Shown in pieces: positions 30,403-40,584 of a stretch of 64,000 bases of DNA. Below the pieces are notes generated by a model that made no database searches, was not told the origin of the DNA, and saw only the letters and a program-made list of their open reading frames with translations. Position numbers and translations under genes: made by a program. This stretch comes from Neoceratodus forsteri (taxonomy: Eukaryota; Chordata; Ceratodontiformes; Ceratodontidae), in NCBI GenBank assembly GCA_016271365.2, contig CM028131.1, positions 171,124,501 to 171,188,500 of the forward strand, written 5' to 3'. Numbering within the stretch: the first letter of the stretch is position 1; the number at the start of each line of letters is the position of its first letter.

Positions 30403-31190
30403 GTATTTTCTCCAGATTTCAGCATTGGCTTTTTGGGACCCCACCTCATGAACAGTGGCACCATCATTTCGTTACTCAGTCCTGAAAGGTGATTTTGCAA
30501 AGTGAATACGCCATTCTGTGCCACATGTGGAAAAACACATTTCAGGCTGGATGTGAAAAATGACAGCTGTATTGTTCATGAGGAGGTGTGAAAAAATGGC
30601 AATGTTGAAAATCTGGAGTGAAAATATGAAAAATTAGTGCAGTTATGAGCGTGTGCAAAAACTGCGCAACACATGCCTGTAATGCAATCCTTTTTTGGGA
30701 ATTAATTCACCAAATTTTCAACATGGGAATTTTGGGACCTCCCCTCATGAACAGTGGTACAGTGATTTTGTTACTCTGTCCTGGAAGTCAATTTCCCACA
30801 GCAACCGTGCCATTCTGCGACACAGCTGTGACAACACATTTCAGGCAGGATGTGAAAATGACAGCTATACTGGTCATAAAGAGGAGTGAAAAATGGCAAT
30901 GTTGAAAATGTGGATTGAAAACATAAAAAATTGGTGAAGTTAAGAGCTTGTGTAGAAAATGTGCAAAGCACACTCGTGCCGCAGTCATTTCTTGGAATTT
31001 TTCACCAAATTTGTAACATGGGTTTTTTGGGACCCCACCTCATGAACATAGGTACTGTAATTCGTTAATCTGCCTTGAAAGGTGATTCCGCTCAGTGACT
31101 GCGAAATCACCTTTTGGAGCAATATATGAAATGACAGTGACATGTTCCTTGAGTTAAGTCCCAAGAACCCCATGTTGAATATTTAGAGCC
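30403..31190. repeat. Tandem satellite, ~297-bp unit, about 2.6 copies
   Basis: The core TTTTGGGACCCCACCTCATG occurs at 30431, 30730 (one change) and 31025, giving periods of 299 and 295 bp. Each unit continues with GTTACTCTGTCCTG, 'ACACATTTCAGGC', 'GGATGTGAAAATGACAGC', 'AAAAATGGCAATGTTGAAAA' and a GTGCAAA block. The third unit is incomplete and fades near 31190. No open frame is conserved between units. Confidence 0.85.
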
Positions 31191-31505
31191 ACAATTCCTA
31201 AAAATGGCTGAGATATTAACACTGATAAGTTGAAACCCACCACTGACTCCCCATTATTCAGCTCTACCCAATTCAATTCACAGTTCGGCTTTGAAGAGTG
31301 TTGATGTGTCCTGGTCCAGAGAAGATCACTGCTCTGACCTCTGGAGGGTAAGTATGGGTGAGGAGGGTGCGGGAAGTGGGTGTTCAGTGGGAGGGAGGAT
31401 GGGGACTGGGAGAGGACCATGGACCGTTTTCTTGTTACAGGTTAAAAAAAAGACATTGGGGGCACGGTTTTCTTTCTTTTACAAGTTTTTAAAAAAAAAA
31501 TGTCA
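31191..31505. other. No recognisable feature
   Basis: Mixed sequence with G-rich patches near 31340-31420 between the 297-bp and 155-bp repeats. Nothing coding is supported. Confidence 0.3.
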
Positions 31506-31790
31506 TCACACTGGGGTGGGCTCCCAGTATACCACAATAGTGGTGGTGGGAGTAGGCATGCCAACACAGGGATTGGGCACCCCGATGTAGGCAGATTACA
31601 GACAGGTTATTGGGCATATCTGACACTGGGAGTGGGCACCCTGGTGTTGGAAACATTTTGGCACACTGCGGGTGGGCTCTCAGTGTGCCACATTAATGGA
31701 GGGGGGGATACATGTCGACACAGGGATTGGGCACCCTGATGTTGGCATCCCTTGGAGTGTGTGGTGGGTGGCAGGAGCCGCAGCTCATTA
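31506..31790. repeat. Tandem repeat, ~155-bp unit, two copies
   Basis: ACTGGGGTGGGCTCCCAGT at 31510 and ACTGCGGGTGGGCTCTCAGT at 31665 start two units. Both contain 'ACACAGGGATTGGGCACC' followed by CGATGT or TGATGT. Within each unit 'GTGGGCACC' sub-motifs recur, so the locus may have grown from a shorter element. Confidence 0.7.
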
Positions 31791-32279
31791 CTTGTTTCAC
31801 CAGGAAAGTCACACAGAACAAACAAGTTATTGGTGGAGCAAGTGCCAGGGACAGAGTGCTGGGAAGCAGTAGCTGACAAGGTTGTGAGGGAGGGAGGAGG
31901 TGCTGCTGCAATAACAAAACTGTCCGTGATTAAAGCGGCAGATTCATGTCAACTCCTTGGCTTTCTTTGAAGCTGCTGTCATTGGCAGCTTCCCCCTTGA
32001 TTGGTAGCTGAGGGACACATCCAGTAAAGTGTCCACTGTATTGGCCACAATACTGACACACATCTGAAATGTAGTACTGTCGTAAGATGTTTCTTGCACA
32101 TGCAAACATAAAAATGGGTCTAAGAGATCATAGTCAACATGACTGCTTGACACATTTTACATGACTGTGCATTACATTGGTTCCCAATCCCCACATATAA
32201 CACAGTCCATCATGCCCTTCTCCTTGAACAGCTCTTGGACATAGGGCTAGCCCTGGAAACCATAGCATGATTTTGTAAT
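31791..32279. other. No recognisable feature
   Basis: Unique-looking sequence without coding similarity, ahead of the LINE-D fragment. Confidence 0.3.
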
Positions 32280-33600
32280 TACCTTAGCCTGTGATCACAG
32301 CAAGTAAAGATTGGAGACATCCTATCAGAAAGTTGACCGGTCAGATCAGGGGTATCACAAGGATCCATACTCGGTCTGTTACTCCTCAGTGTCTTCCTAA
32401 ACAACCGCTCAGCTGCTTGCAATAGCCGCATGCTCCTCTACGCAGATGATGTGGTGATCTTTACTAGCAACCTTGACCCTGCACTTCTGGAATACAACCT
32501 CTAGAGCAGCTTTGCAGCGGCTGAAAAATGGTTCAAAGAGCAAAAACTGGTTATGAACTATGAAAAGACCAAGACCATGCTCTTCGCCACTACTTAAAAC
32601 AAGCTAAAAGGCTATCCCCTGGCAATTCAGAATGACTCTGGTAACACCCTGGAAACTAGTCCTCCATTTCAAGTACCTGGAAATCACACTGGACACTGCC
32701 CTGTGTTACACACAGCACATTGACACCATGGCCAAAGCCTTTAACACCAGGATAAGTATCCTCTACAGGCACAGACATTGCCTGACCTATGAAGCTCTGA
32801 ACTTGGCAATTAAAAGTTCACTCACCACTATGATTGACTATGGCCTAGCTGTCTATGGCTCCGCTACTGACACAGTGGTCCAGCACCTCTCAACAGCCTT
32901 AAACAAAGCCTGCCGACTGCTCACTAATGCCCCAAAACTCACCTACACCTGTGAGCTTTATGCATGATCAGGCTGGCTTCAGCTGAAGGACAGAATACTT
33001 CATCAAACATGCTGCTCGCAAAAAAGCTCACCGGGCCCCTCTGTGGACAAATGGTCTACCACCTGACATCGCCGGAGCCACAACCCTTGGTTCCTTTAAG
33101 CACAAACTCCATCAACACCTCACCATCAGTAGTACCTGTAGGTGCCCCTGCTAGTCTGCTCCAGCTGCTTTAGTCTGCTCAGCGCTTCCAACTCCTGGCC
33201 TGCCAGGTTAAGTCTTTGCCCAAGCACTTGCCTCCCACCCCCTTTCCCCTACCCCTTGGCTCTTTTCTTTCTCCCTGCCCTCCCTATCCCTGCTCCCACT
33301 GCCCCGCCCTTCCCCTCCCTACCTCACCCTAACAGTCTGCCTCTCTCTCTCTGTCTTTCTCTCACTCACTGTCCTCCGCAGGATGCTGGCATACCATGTA
33401 CAATGTCTTAGCACAATTTGTGAACTGCTTGTCATTGCAACCCTTGTACTGTTGAATTTGTTGTGCTCTGCATGTATAATTTACTGTAACTATATTGTGT
33501 CTTCTTGTATTAATGTATCTGATGTGGAACCTCTCAACAAGCATCTGCTCACAGGCGTCATCCAAGACTTCAATAAATAAATAAATAAATAATAAAATAA
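32280..33600 (+). mobile_element. LINE-D 3' fragment with (AATA)n tail
   Basis: A jockey-superfamily LINE fragment, 5' truncated inside the RT. RT box C is intact: 'MLLYADDVVIFTSNLDP' at 32430-32480. It is followed by 'NYEKTKTMLFA' and, in another frame, 'FKYLEITLDTALCYTQHIDT', 'RISILYRHRHCLTYEALNLA' and 'IDYGLAVYGSATD'. The 3' end is AT-rich with an AATAAATAAATAAATAA tail at 33571-33600. Two frame changes and stops after YADD show decay. The 'LTYEALNLAIKSSL...IDYG' style separates it from LINE-A and LINE-B; clade naming is not certain. Confidence 0.83.
32430..32967 (+). pseudogene. LINE-D reverse transcriptase remnant
   Basis: Begins with the catalytic YADD (32439-32450) and runs to 'ACRLLTNAPKLTYTCELYA' with a frameshift between about 32590 and 32632. 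Upstream, 'SSVSS*TTAQLL' is the out-of-frame remains of box B. The 111-residue open part (32632-32967) is the connection/thumb region. It ends at a TGA where related LINEs continue 'RAGW'. Confidence 0.8.
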
Positions 33601-33667
33601 AACATATAAATAATTGTGTAAATAAATGTCTGTATCTTAGCAATGCAAACACTAATAAAAGAGCTAA

Positions 33668-33810
33668 GCAATAAGCCATGAGGGGGTGTGGGTTATGGGG
33701 GGATTTACCACAGCTGGAGTGGTTTGCCCACAAGGCGCAGTCGAGTGGGTAAATCCCTGCCAGCTGTGGTAAATCTCCCCATAACCCACATCCTCTGAGT
33801 GGCTTATTGC
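33668..33810. mobile_element. Hairpin MITE, ~143 bp
   Basis: The left arm GCAATAAGCC...GTGTGGGTTATGGGGGG ATTTACCACAGCTGG (33668-33718) is mirrored by 33759-33810, ending GGCTTATTGC, with about 45 of 52 positions paired. The loop holds CACAAGGCGCAGTCGAGTGG and a smaller inner stem (GGTTTGCCCA / TGGGTAAATCC). No target duplication is clear. Confidence 0.7.
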
Positions 33811-35805
33811 GATTATACCAGGAAAAAGAAGTGAAGGATTAACAAAAATATATTAAAAAGTTAAGAAAAAATGTTTTTTATTGATTTTTTTAGGTGAGGT
33901 GTCTTTGCACAATGTTAAATAGTCCTGTGTAGCTAGGGATCTGTAACTGGTAATCCAGCCTCCTGACGTCTGCCGAGCAGTGCTGACATCAATTACAGAG
34001 GGTGGTTGTCCAGAGACAGAATTCACAGTTTGGGAGTACAAGAGGGGACAACTATTGTGACAGAGGTTGCATGTCTGACATTTGATTGTTTTTGGTGGAA
34101 TTTTTGTTACAGTTCACATAAATGCTGCTGCTGGGGGACTTCCGCTGTGACGCAGGAAGTTTAATTAATTGCGCTGGAACAGTATAGAGCAGCAGCGCTG
34201 TTGAACAAGCAGAAGTCCGCGATCCCAAGCAGCCATGAGAGGCAGTTAGCAATTTTAATTTTTTTTTCTGACAGCTGGTAAAGGACACTGATTTGTCTCT
34301 CGGTGGCACAGTCGCTGTGGTTTGGACATTGACGGCTACTGACCATGGGTCAGTTGTACCGGCTGTGTGTTTGCCATTTGTTTTTATGAATGTCAGAGTG
34401 ATTTCAAGGTCGGGTTTTGATGCAGCTGACTGGCTTCTTTGCCGTGTGTATATCATAGGATTTACCATGGTTGAAAGGTGCCAGCCAGCCAATGAGAACA
34501 GAGGATTTTGGCTTTTCATTAGAGTACATGATATAATTCTGTAGAAATCTCTGGTAACAATACAGCTACATTATCAATTCCTGTTGCTTCCTTACTCATC
34601 ATATTCATCCTTTCCCACAATTCCATCAGGTCCTTCAACACCCAGTTGGTGAGAGGCTACTCATCAGGTGGTCTCAGAGGATATGTTACGGGTGGGGACA
34701 TGAGTGCAATAATAACAAATGACCGGATGTTCACTAATTTCAGCTGATACATAACCTGGTTGCAAGGTAGGAAGATGTACTTTGTTTCCACCAGGAGTGT
34801 ATTACTGGACTCATCAAATGGAAATGCAGGAAAATATATTTATGCAGCACAAAAGGTGATATTTTCCATGTTACACAGAGAAGTGTTAGAGGGCCAGAAA
34901 CTAAATTCCTGGACTGCCACCTCCTCTCCAAGCCTAAGGATAGGGACAAAAAATGGCTTGCTTATAAAGCTCCTCTTCTCAGTCTGACCGGGCGTTATGC
35001 AGGTAATACAGAAACATGTGCAAAAGAGCTATTAGAAATAATGAAAGCTGTCATTGTAAGCAGCTCTTCAGTTCTACCGCTCACAACAATAGGCTATTTT
35101 GGAGACATGTTAAACAATGTTGGGCGCAATTGCTGATCACTTACCTCCTGACATGATGTTAATTGTACTTTTAAAATGGGTTGAGAGTTTTCTGGGTCCC
35201 AGTTGACTGAGAAGTACCTTTGGTCATGTCCTTATCAGCCCATAACCTCCCAGCCTGTACCTCTTCAGCCACACAGGACTCAACACACAACAGAAATCCT
35301 GTTGCCAACAAGGAAGATCTGATGCACATTTGCCCGCCGTTCTCTGCCCTACCAACTAAAATGATCTGTTGCCCATCCATGTCTCCCCCCTTCCCGACAA
35401 AATAACAAAAGTACCACAGGAAAATGTATTTATTCTTTCCCAGGTACAATCTTACTTCTGCAACTTGCCAAGAGAACCTGATCCAGTGAGCATCGTGCGG
35501 GCAGCAGTTTCCAGATTAAGCTCATACCCGCTCCTCCACAAGTCACCAGAGACGATCCTATCCCTCTCCTCCACCCAGTCTTAAAGAAGATTTTTCTTAT
35601 TTATTTGAACATTCCCAAATACTGTTTTAGCATGCAAAGCAGAGCAAGCTGCCGAAACAGAGATGGGGGGGGGGGGCGGTATCATAGAAGGCTTAAAAAA
35701 ATGGCAGCCTGATATTCAGAAACTGCAGTCAGGGAAGCGTTAAATATGGTGGCTAGCCAGAGTCACGCTCACTGTCAATTCAATTGGTCACTCGCAATCC
35801 AACAG
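33811..35805. other. No recognisable gene
   Basis: About 2 kb with only short low-complexity patches. The minus-strand frame at 34052-34519 (155 codons) is Ser/Thr/Lys-rich without a recognisable domain and may be chance. Confidence 0.3.
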
Positions 35806-36041
35806 CCACTACAAGTGTTCCTGGGTACAGAAAATGTATGTGGTGGGGGTCTAAGCAAGCATACCCATTTTACAATATAAGTAACACCAGTGCTCATAAA
35901 TACTGTCTGGGGGAGAGGGGGAGTATGCCCCTGTGAGTGTTCCTTGGTACAACGGCACCCTCTATTGAAATGTATGCATGTGTAGGGGGCGGTCTAAAAC
36001 CAGAGTTCATGGGGGGGTTGTGTGTGTGCATGTGCGTGTGC

Positions 36042-36073
<32 letters not shown>

Positions 36074-36075
36074 CA
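35806..36075. repeat. ~123-bp duplication and (TG)n microsatellite
   Basis: AGTGTTCCTGGGTAC (35815) recurs as AGTGTTCCTTGGTAC (35937). Both are followed within 60 bp by AAATGTATG, a G-run and GGTCTAA. A TG repeat with few interruptions runs from 36018 to 36073. A separate ten-G run is at 35665. Confidence 0.7.
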
Positions 36076-36215
36076 CCCTCTACTGGTGACAACACACTTC
36101 AGAAGTTAATAAGGGGACTATTTTTTAGTATTTCAGTTATGAAAATCTCCTTTTTCACATTTGTTTGACTTTTTGTGTTTTTTTTTTCTAGATATTTACT
36201 TGGGGGTCCATTTTT

Positions 36216-36371
36216 AAGCAGAATAAGACACTCCGAGGTGTGGTTCATGGGCTGATAAGAGCACTTCCCATGTGCTAAAGGCACTCGGCGCAAGCACCTC
36301 ATGCCTGATTACGCACCTGTGGCGTGCTCTTATCAGTCCACAAACCACACCTCATCGTCTCTTATTCCTTA
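36216..36371. mobile_element. Hairpin MITE, ~156 bp
   Basis: The arm at 36216-36264 (GAATAAGACACTCCGAGGTG, TGGTTCATGGGCTGATAAGA) is mirrored at 36324-36371 (CTTATCAGTCCACAAACCAC, GTCTCTTATTCC), about 40 of 47 positions paired. The loop contains GCACTCGGCGCAAGC. It is non-coding and probably a small non-autonomous DNA transposon. Confidence 0.7.
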
Positions 36372-37140
36372 CAAGTATTATCATCACAGCCAATGTTTTC
36401 TACAGTTTTTTCTCTGATCTCTGCATATTCCAAGGTCTTCCCAGCAGCATCTACACCTTTTCTCAACAGTAACTGCTCCTTTCATACCTCCCTATCCATT
36501 GGGTGTCCACCTTTTTATTTTAAGAAGGTTGGCACTCCTGAGGTCCATAAACTCCTATTGCAGTTTCCTTTCTTGAAATCCTCAGTCTGCACTGGCATTG
36601 AGCCCTGCCTTTTCAGGCTAGCAGCTTTTGAACTTGCCCCTCGAACTGCCAGATTTATTAATGTATCCATCTCCTTTGGTGTGGTGCCTGATCTCTGGAA
36701 AATCTCCAATGTTGTGCCCATCTTTAAGAAAGGAGATCACAAACTGATTAGTAATTACAGGCCCATAGACATACTTTGAGTGCTAAACAGAATCCTAGAG
36801 AAAATTGTCTCCACAAAATCCTAGAGAAAATTGTCTCCTTCCAGCTCACCACTTACGTTACTGCCTATGACTTCTCATCTATGCAGCATGGTATCTGAAA
36901 GAGGCATAGCACTACTGCTCCCCTGCTCTCACTCACAAACCATATAGCTTCAGATATGGACAGGTGCTGCCATACAGGCACTGTTTTCATTGATTTAACA
37001 AAGGCTTTCGACCTTGTTGACTAACCTCTTGTGTTGGAAAAACTTGGTGGTCTGGGTGTATCTCCCATTGCACTCCTGTGATTCAGAAATGACTTAGTTC
37101 ACAGATCACAAAGAGTTAAAAAGCTGGTGACACATTTAGG
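36372..37140 (+). mobile_element. LINE-C fragment 1 (RT fingers and palm)
   Basis: The + frame gives 'LWKISNVVPIFKKGDHKLIS' 'NYRPIDIL', then after a stop 'ILEKIVSFQLTTYVTAYDF', 'HSTTAPLLSLTNHIASDMD' (adjusted frame) and box A 'GTVFIDLTKAFDLVD'. It stops before box B at 'RSQRVK' near 37120. These are the 5' RT blocks of a jockey-superfamily LINE, both ends lost. A 27-bp tandem duplication (AATCCTAGAGAAAATTGTCT) at 36790-36838 interrupts the 'RILEKIVS' block, a local mutation within the copy. Confidence 0.8.
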
Positions 37141-37780
37141 TGAACTTTAACAAAACATAATATTTAGACACAGTCCAGCTTGTATTTCCCATTAGTTCTG
37201 TATTTCTCCTCCCCATTATTTATTACTGAGGTGATTTGCATGAAAACAGGATTTCTGCTCCTGAAGAGTTCATCAATTCCTGCTGCTTTCTCCCCACCTG
37301 CCTGAAGTCATATAGCACTACTTATGACCTCACAATTAGTCCCATGGCAACAGGCTGTGATGTCACAACAGAGGATTATTACTTGGAGTAGGGAGTAAGC
37401 TATAGATGCAGATGAACTCAAAATAAACTCCAAGGGACAACAATCATATATTCGTACATACTTCCTTAGTAATAAATTATGTGGAGCAGAAATATATAAA
37501 ATATAAATGGAATGCAAGCAAAATTGTACCTAATTATTATGTTTTTTAAAGTTTTCTTTGAGGCATCGGTGGCGCTTTAAATTTGGATCATCCCAGTCTG
37601 AACCTGCCCCGACACTTGTGGGGAGTTCTGTAAGGGTCCATCCTGGGTCCCCAAGTATTTGTACTGCACGTAAATTAGATCGCTCAAAGTCTGTCCCATT
37701 GCTCTGCTGTACTATGTGCACATGATTTTGTGTTCTAAAACAGTTCTAAGGATATCACCTGCATTAACCAACATCTTTCT
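37141..37780. other. No recognisable feature
   Basis: AT-rich sequence between the LINE fragment and a microsatellite; nothing coding is supported. Confidence 0.3.
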
Positions 37781-37816
37781 GTGTGTGCATGTGTGCGTGC
37801 ATGTGTGCGTGAGTGC

Positions 37817-37860
<44 letters not shown>

Positions 37861-37868
37861 ATATATCT
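37781..37868. repeat. (TG)n / (TA)n microsatellite
   Basis: Interrupted TG repeat with GCATG and GCGTG variants, pure between about 37822 and 37852, ending in TATATGTATATAT. Confidence 0.9.
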
Positions 37869-38646
37869 CCTTAACTAGTTATCCCCGGATTTGGGGGGGT
37901 TGGTAGGGGGGTGAAAGATTTATTCCTATGATTTCTTATTCAGATTCCATAGACATTTCAGTGCATCAAGTTGTTATATTATACACTGAGGGCTGGATAT
38001 TCAAAAGGGTTGCGCCATGCACAATAGGGTAGCGCCTGTGCAAGTCCCAAATTGTGCCATTCTGCAGTATTCAGCAGGAGGCAGTTGTGCCCCCCAAGTC
38101 ATGCTGAGCAACAGCACAATGCTAATGAAGGCATGCTCAACAGGAGGGGGAGGAACCATGCATAAACTGCACAGCCCGATATGCAGCCAGGCTGTGCAGA
38201 GTTGTGCAGGCGCAACCCCCAACCTGCGCCTGCACAACTTTGAGCCGAAAAAAAGGAGTAAGTTGAGGGCCACCCACAGGTGAGCTGCCACATTGCAGGG
38301 TGCAACACAGCAGCTGCCACCTGTAGGTGGCCCTCCACTTGTTCCTTGTTTCCACAGCCCGATCCCAGGCAGATCTCATCCTCACGACTGGTCCGATCAC
38401 GGGCATAACAGAAATGACCCCTCAGCCTGGATCGGCAGGCATTAGAGTCAACCCCCAGGTCCAATTTCCCTGGTGATCTCAGTGGCCCCTCACCCATCCA
38501 CCCACGGAGCCCCGCCCCGCTCCCCATCAGCCAGTGGGCGGAGCGCCCCCCACTGCCGCCCAGCCGCCCGCCGACTGACTGCTCAGTAGGGCTGCACGCC
38601 ACCGGTCTCAGAGCAAGAGCTAATGGGCATGCAGCTCATAATATAT

Positions 38647-38696
38647 AAGGCAGTCCAGATATGTGAATTCATTCATTCACTTATCTGGACTGCCTT
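38647..38696. repeat. Centre of the foldback palindrome
   Basis: AAGGCAGTCCAGAT (38647-38660) faces ATCTGGACTGCCTT (38683-38696), a perfect 14-bp stem with a 22-bp loop that contains ATTCATTCATTCAC. Confidence 0.85.
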
Positions 38697-38949
38697 GTAT
38701 AGGGCTGCAGCTCATTGGCTCTTGCTCTGAACCAAGGGGTACACCTGCTGAGCAGTCAGTCGGGCTGGAGGCGGCAGGCAGGCAGGGTGCTGCCGCCCAC
38801 CGCTGATGGGGAGCGGGTGGTGGGGCTCTGTGGGTGGGTGGGGGCCACTTAATCACCAGGAAGTTGAACCTTGGGGGTTTGACTCTAATGCCCGTGATCG
38901 ATTCGTGGGCCACTGGACCACCAGGGATATTGGTCTTTGGGGGCTGAAC

Positions 38950-39310
38950 ACCATTCTGCCCACGATCGGGCTGTGGGGTCATTTCTGTTATGCCCACGAT
39001 CAGGCCAGTCGAGGATTCATTACTGTTATGCCCGTGATCAGGCTGGGGGTAATTTCTGTTATGCCCATGATCGAGCCAGTCGGGGGTTCATTACTGTTAT
39101 GCCAGTGATCGGGCCAGTCGGGGGTTTCATTACTGTTATGCCCGTGATCGGGCCAGTCAGGGGTTCATTACTGTTATGCCCACGATCGGGCCAGTCGGGG
39201 TTTCATTACTGTTATGCCCGTGATCAGGATAGTCGGGGTTTCAGTTCTGTTTTGCCCGCAATCGGGCCAGTTGGGGGGGGGAATTACTTCATGCCTACGA
39301 TCGGGCTGCA
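38950..39310. repeat. Minisatellite, 33-41-bp units, about ten copies
   Basis: CTGTTATGCCCGTGATCGGG and variants recur near 38952, 38983, 39021, 39055, 39091, 39131, 39169, 39208, 39245 and 39286. Each is followed by CCAGTCGGGG and TTCATTA. A related unit just upstream (38908-38945) reads GGGCCACTGGACCACCAGGG, the core also found at 60.1-60.9 kb. The left arm has only a single counterpart (38395-38410), so the array grew after the palindrome formed. Confidence 0.85.
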
Positions 39311-39596
39311 GGGGACGTCAGTCCCCAATGGCTGCTGCCTGGCAGGACGCCAGGCGCAAGTTGTCAGGGATCGGCGCACCTGCATGCTAATGGCATGCAA
39401 ATGGAGCTGTAGGTAGATGCAAATGGCCCCCCCTGCACCTTGCATAACTTATGGCCCCATTTGCATGTCACCTTTTGAATATCGGAAATTTGCGCATGGC
39501 GCAATAGAACTTGCACCACCTCATCTCGAATGCTCCACTCTGAGCACTTGCAGTGGTGCAAGTTCCACTGCACCATGCACAGTGGCTGTGGCCGGA

Positions 39597-39648
39597 GGTT
39601 GATATTCAAAGGAGTTGCTCAATAGCGCAACTCCGTTGAATATCAACC
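39597..39648. repeat. Near-perfect 52-bp hairpin in the foldback element
   Basis: GGTTGATATTCAAAGGAGTT at 39597 pairs with AACTCCGTTGAATATCAACC ending 39648, 21 of 22 positions, loop of 8. The sequence GATATTCAA repeats the element's own terminal motif, so it may be a small related element inserted in the right arm. Confidence 0.75.
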
Positions 39649-39729
39649 CAGCCACACCCCTGCGCAACTTTTTTGAGCAGCGCAAGGGCTTGCACCACAG
39701 AATGGCGCAATTTGAATATCCAGCCCTGA

Positions 39730-40560
39730 GAGTTTATTGAAATATGTGCATATCAGGCTGTTTGTTTGTTTTACTTATACTGATAGGACCATGTGCCAAA
39801 AAAGACCCGTTTTCATGGTCAATCAGTGTTCAAATAACATTTCTTGGTGGTCCTTGACAAGTAGTTTTTTGCTTGGCATTTATACTGCCAATTTATATTA
39901 TCATTTATATACTTCCAATTTATATTATCATTTATAAACTCCTGTTTCTACCCTATAGGCCCTAAGGTTTACGGGGCATAATAACTAGTTTGAGAGTATA
40001 GTAGGGTAATGGTTCCAGCTAAGTTTTGCATTCCATATAGTGTGAAACTATTGCTTACTTTAGGTAAACTTTATTGTTTACTCTTTATATGCCATATATA
40101 GATACTTTCTGTAGTTCTATTTTGTGGGGCTTGTTTTTACCTTACAATTTTAGCATGTCTTTAATCTGGGTAGGTTTTGCTTTTCAGTAACTGCATTCTT
40201 ATACACACTGTGACACTCATAATTGGGTTTCCGAGCTCTCTACTCGAATAGTTGTTGCCTTATTCTGAAAATATCTCAAGTCATTTGAATTTATGTGCCG
40301 TGTACTCACTGCATGTTGTTATGCCCTAAGCTCATCTAACATTTAGACCCTTTCAGCTGAAGGTGAACTGGTACTATTCAGCCTCTCTGACATTTTCTTC
40401 TGTTATTTTTTTAAATGAGTATTTTGAACCAATGGGAATTTTTTCTGTTTTTTTCTGTATGATCTGGGTGTTAAAAGTTGGGATTTTCTAAATAACTGTC
40501 ACTAAGCTTCCAAGGAAGAACTTGTAGGTCTGAAAGCTAAAGCACTTTGTTCTTTTTGTT
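39730..40560. other. AT-rich DNA without a gene
   Basis: A 27-bp direct duplication (CCAATTTATATTATCATTTA) lies at 39888-39940. Otherwise nothing is recognised. Confidence 0.4.
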
Positions 40561-40584
40561 TCATCTATGTTAGGCCAATAAAAG

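Larger units (their letters stand above)
37987..39729. mobile_element. Foldback DNA element with minisatellite-expanded arm
   Basis: Terminal inverted repeats GGGCTGGATATTCAAA are perfect at 37990-38005 and 39711-39726. They are flanked by TGA/TGA (or CTGAG/CTGAG if the first G is counted as target). The interior is one long palindrome centred near 38671. Arms pair through 'GACTGACTGCTCAG', 'CGCTCCCCATCAGC', 'GGGGCCACT', 'GCATTAGAGTCAA' and 'GCCCGTGATC'. The left arm is about 670 bp, the right 1,044 bp because of the minisatellite at 38950-39310. Nothing coding was recognised. A 3-bp target would suggest the PIF/Harbinger type, but TGA is not its usual TWA, so the superfamily stays open. Confidence 0.8.

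Noticed and set aside
34052..34519. 155-codon minus-strand frame
   Set aside because: No domain, no neighbouring exon or repeat support, and compositional bias; treated as chance.
38099..38602. 167-codon minus-strand frame in GC-rich DNA
   Set aside because: It lies wholly in the palindromic arm of the foldback element, and overlapping frames of similar length exist on both strands.
38950..39310. Short regular repeats (33-41 bp) as a CRISPR-like array
   Set aside because: There are no spacers of distinct sequence; the units are variants of one minisatellite inside a foldback transposon.
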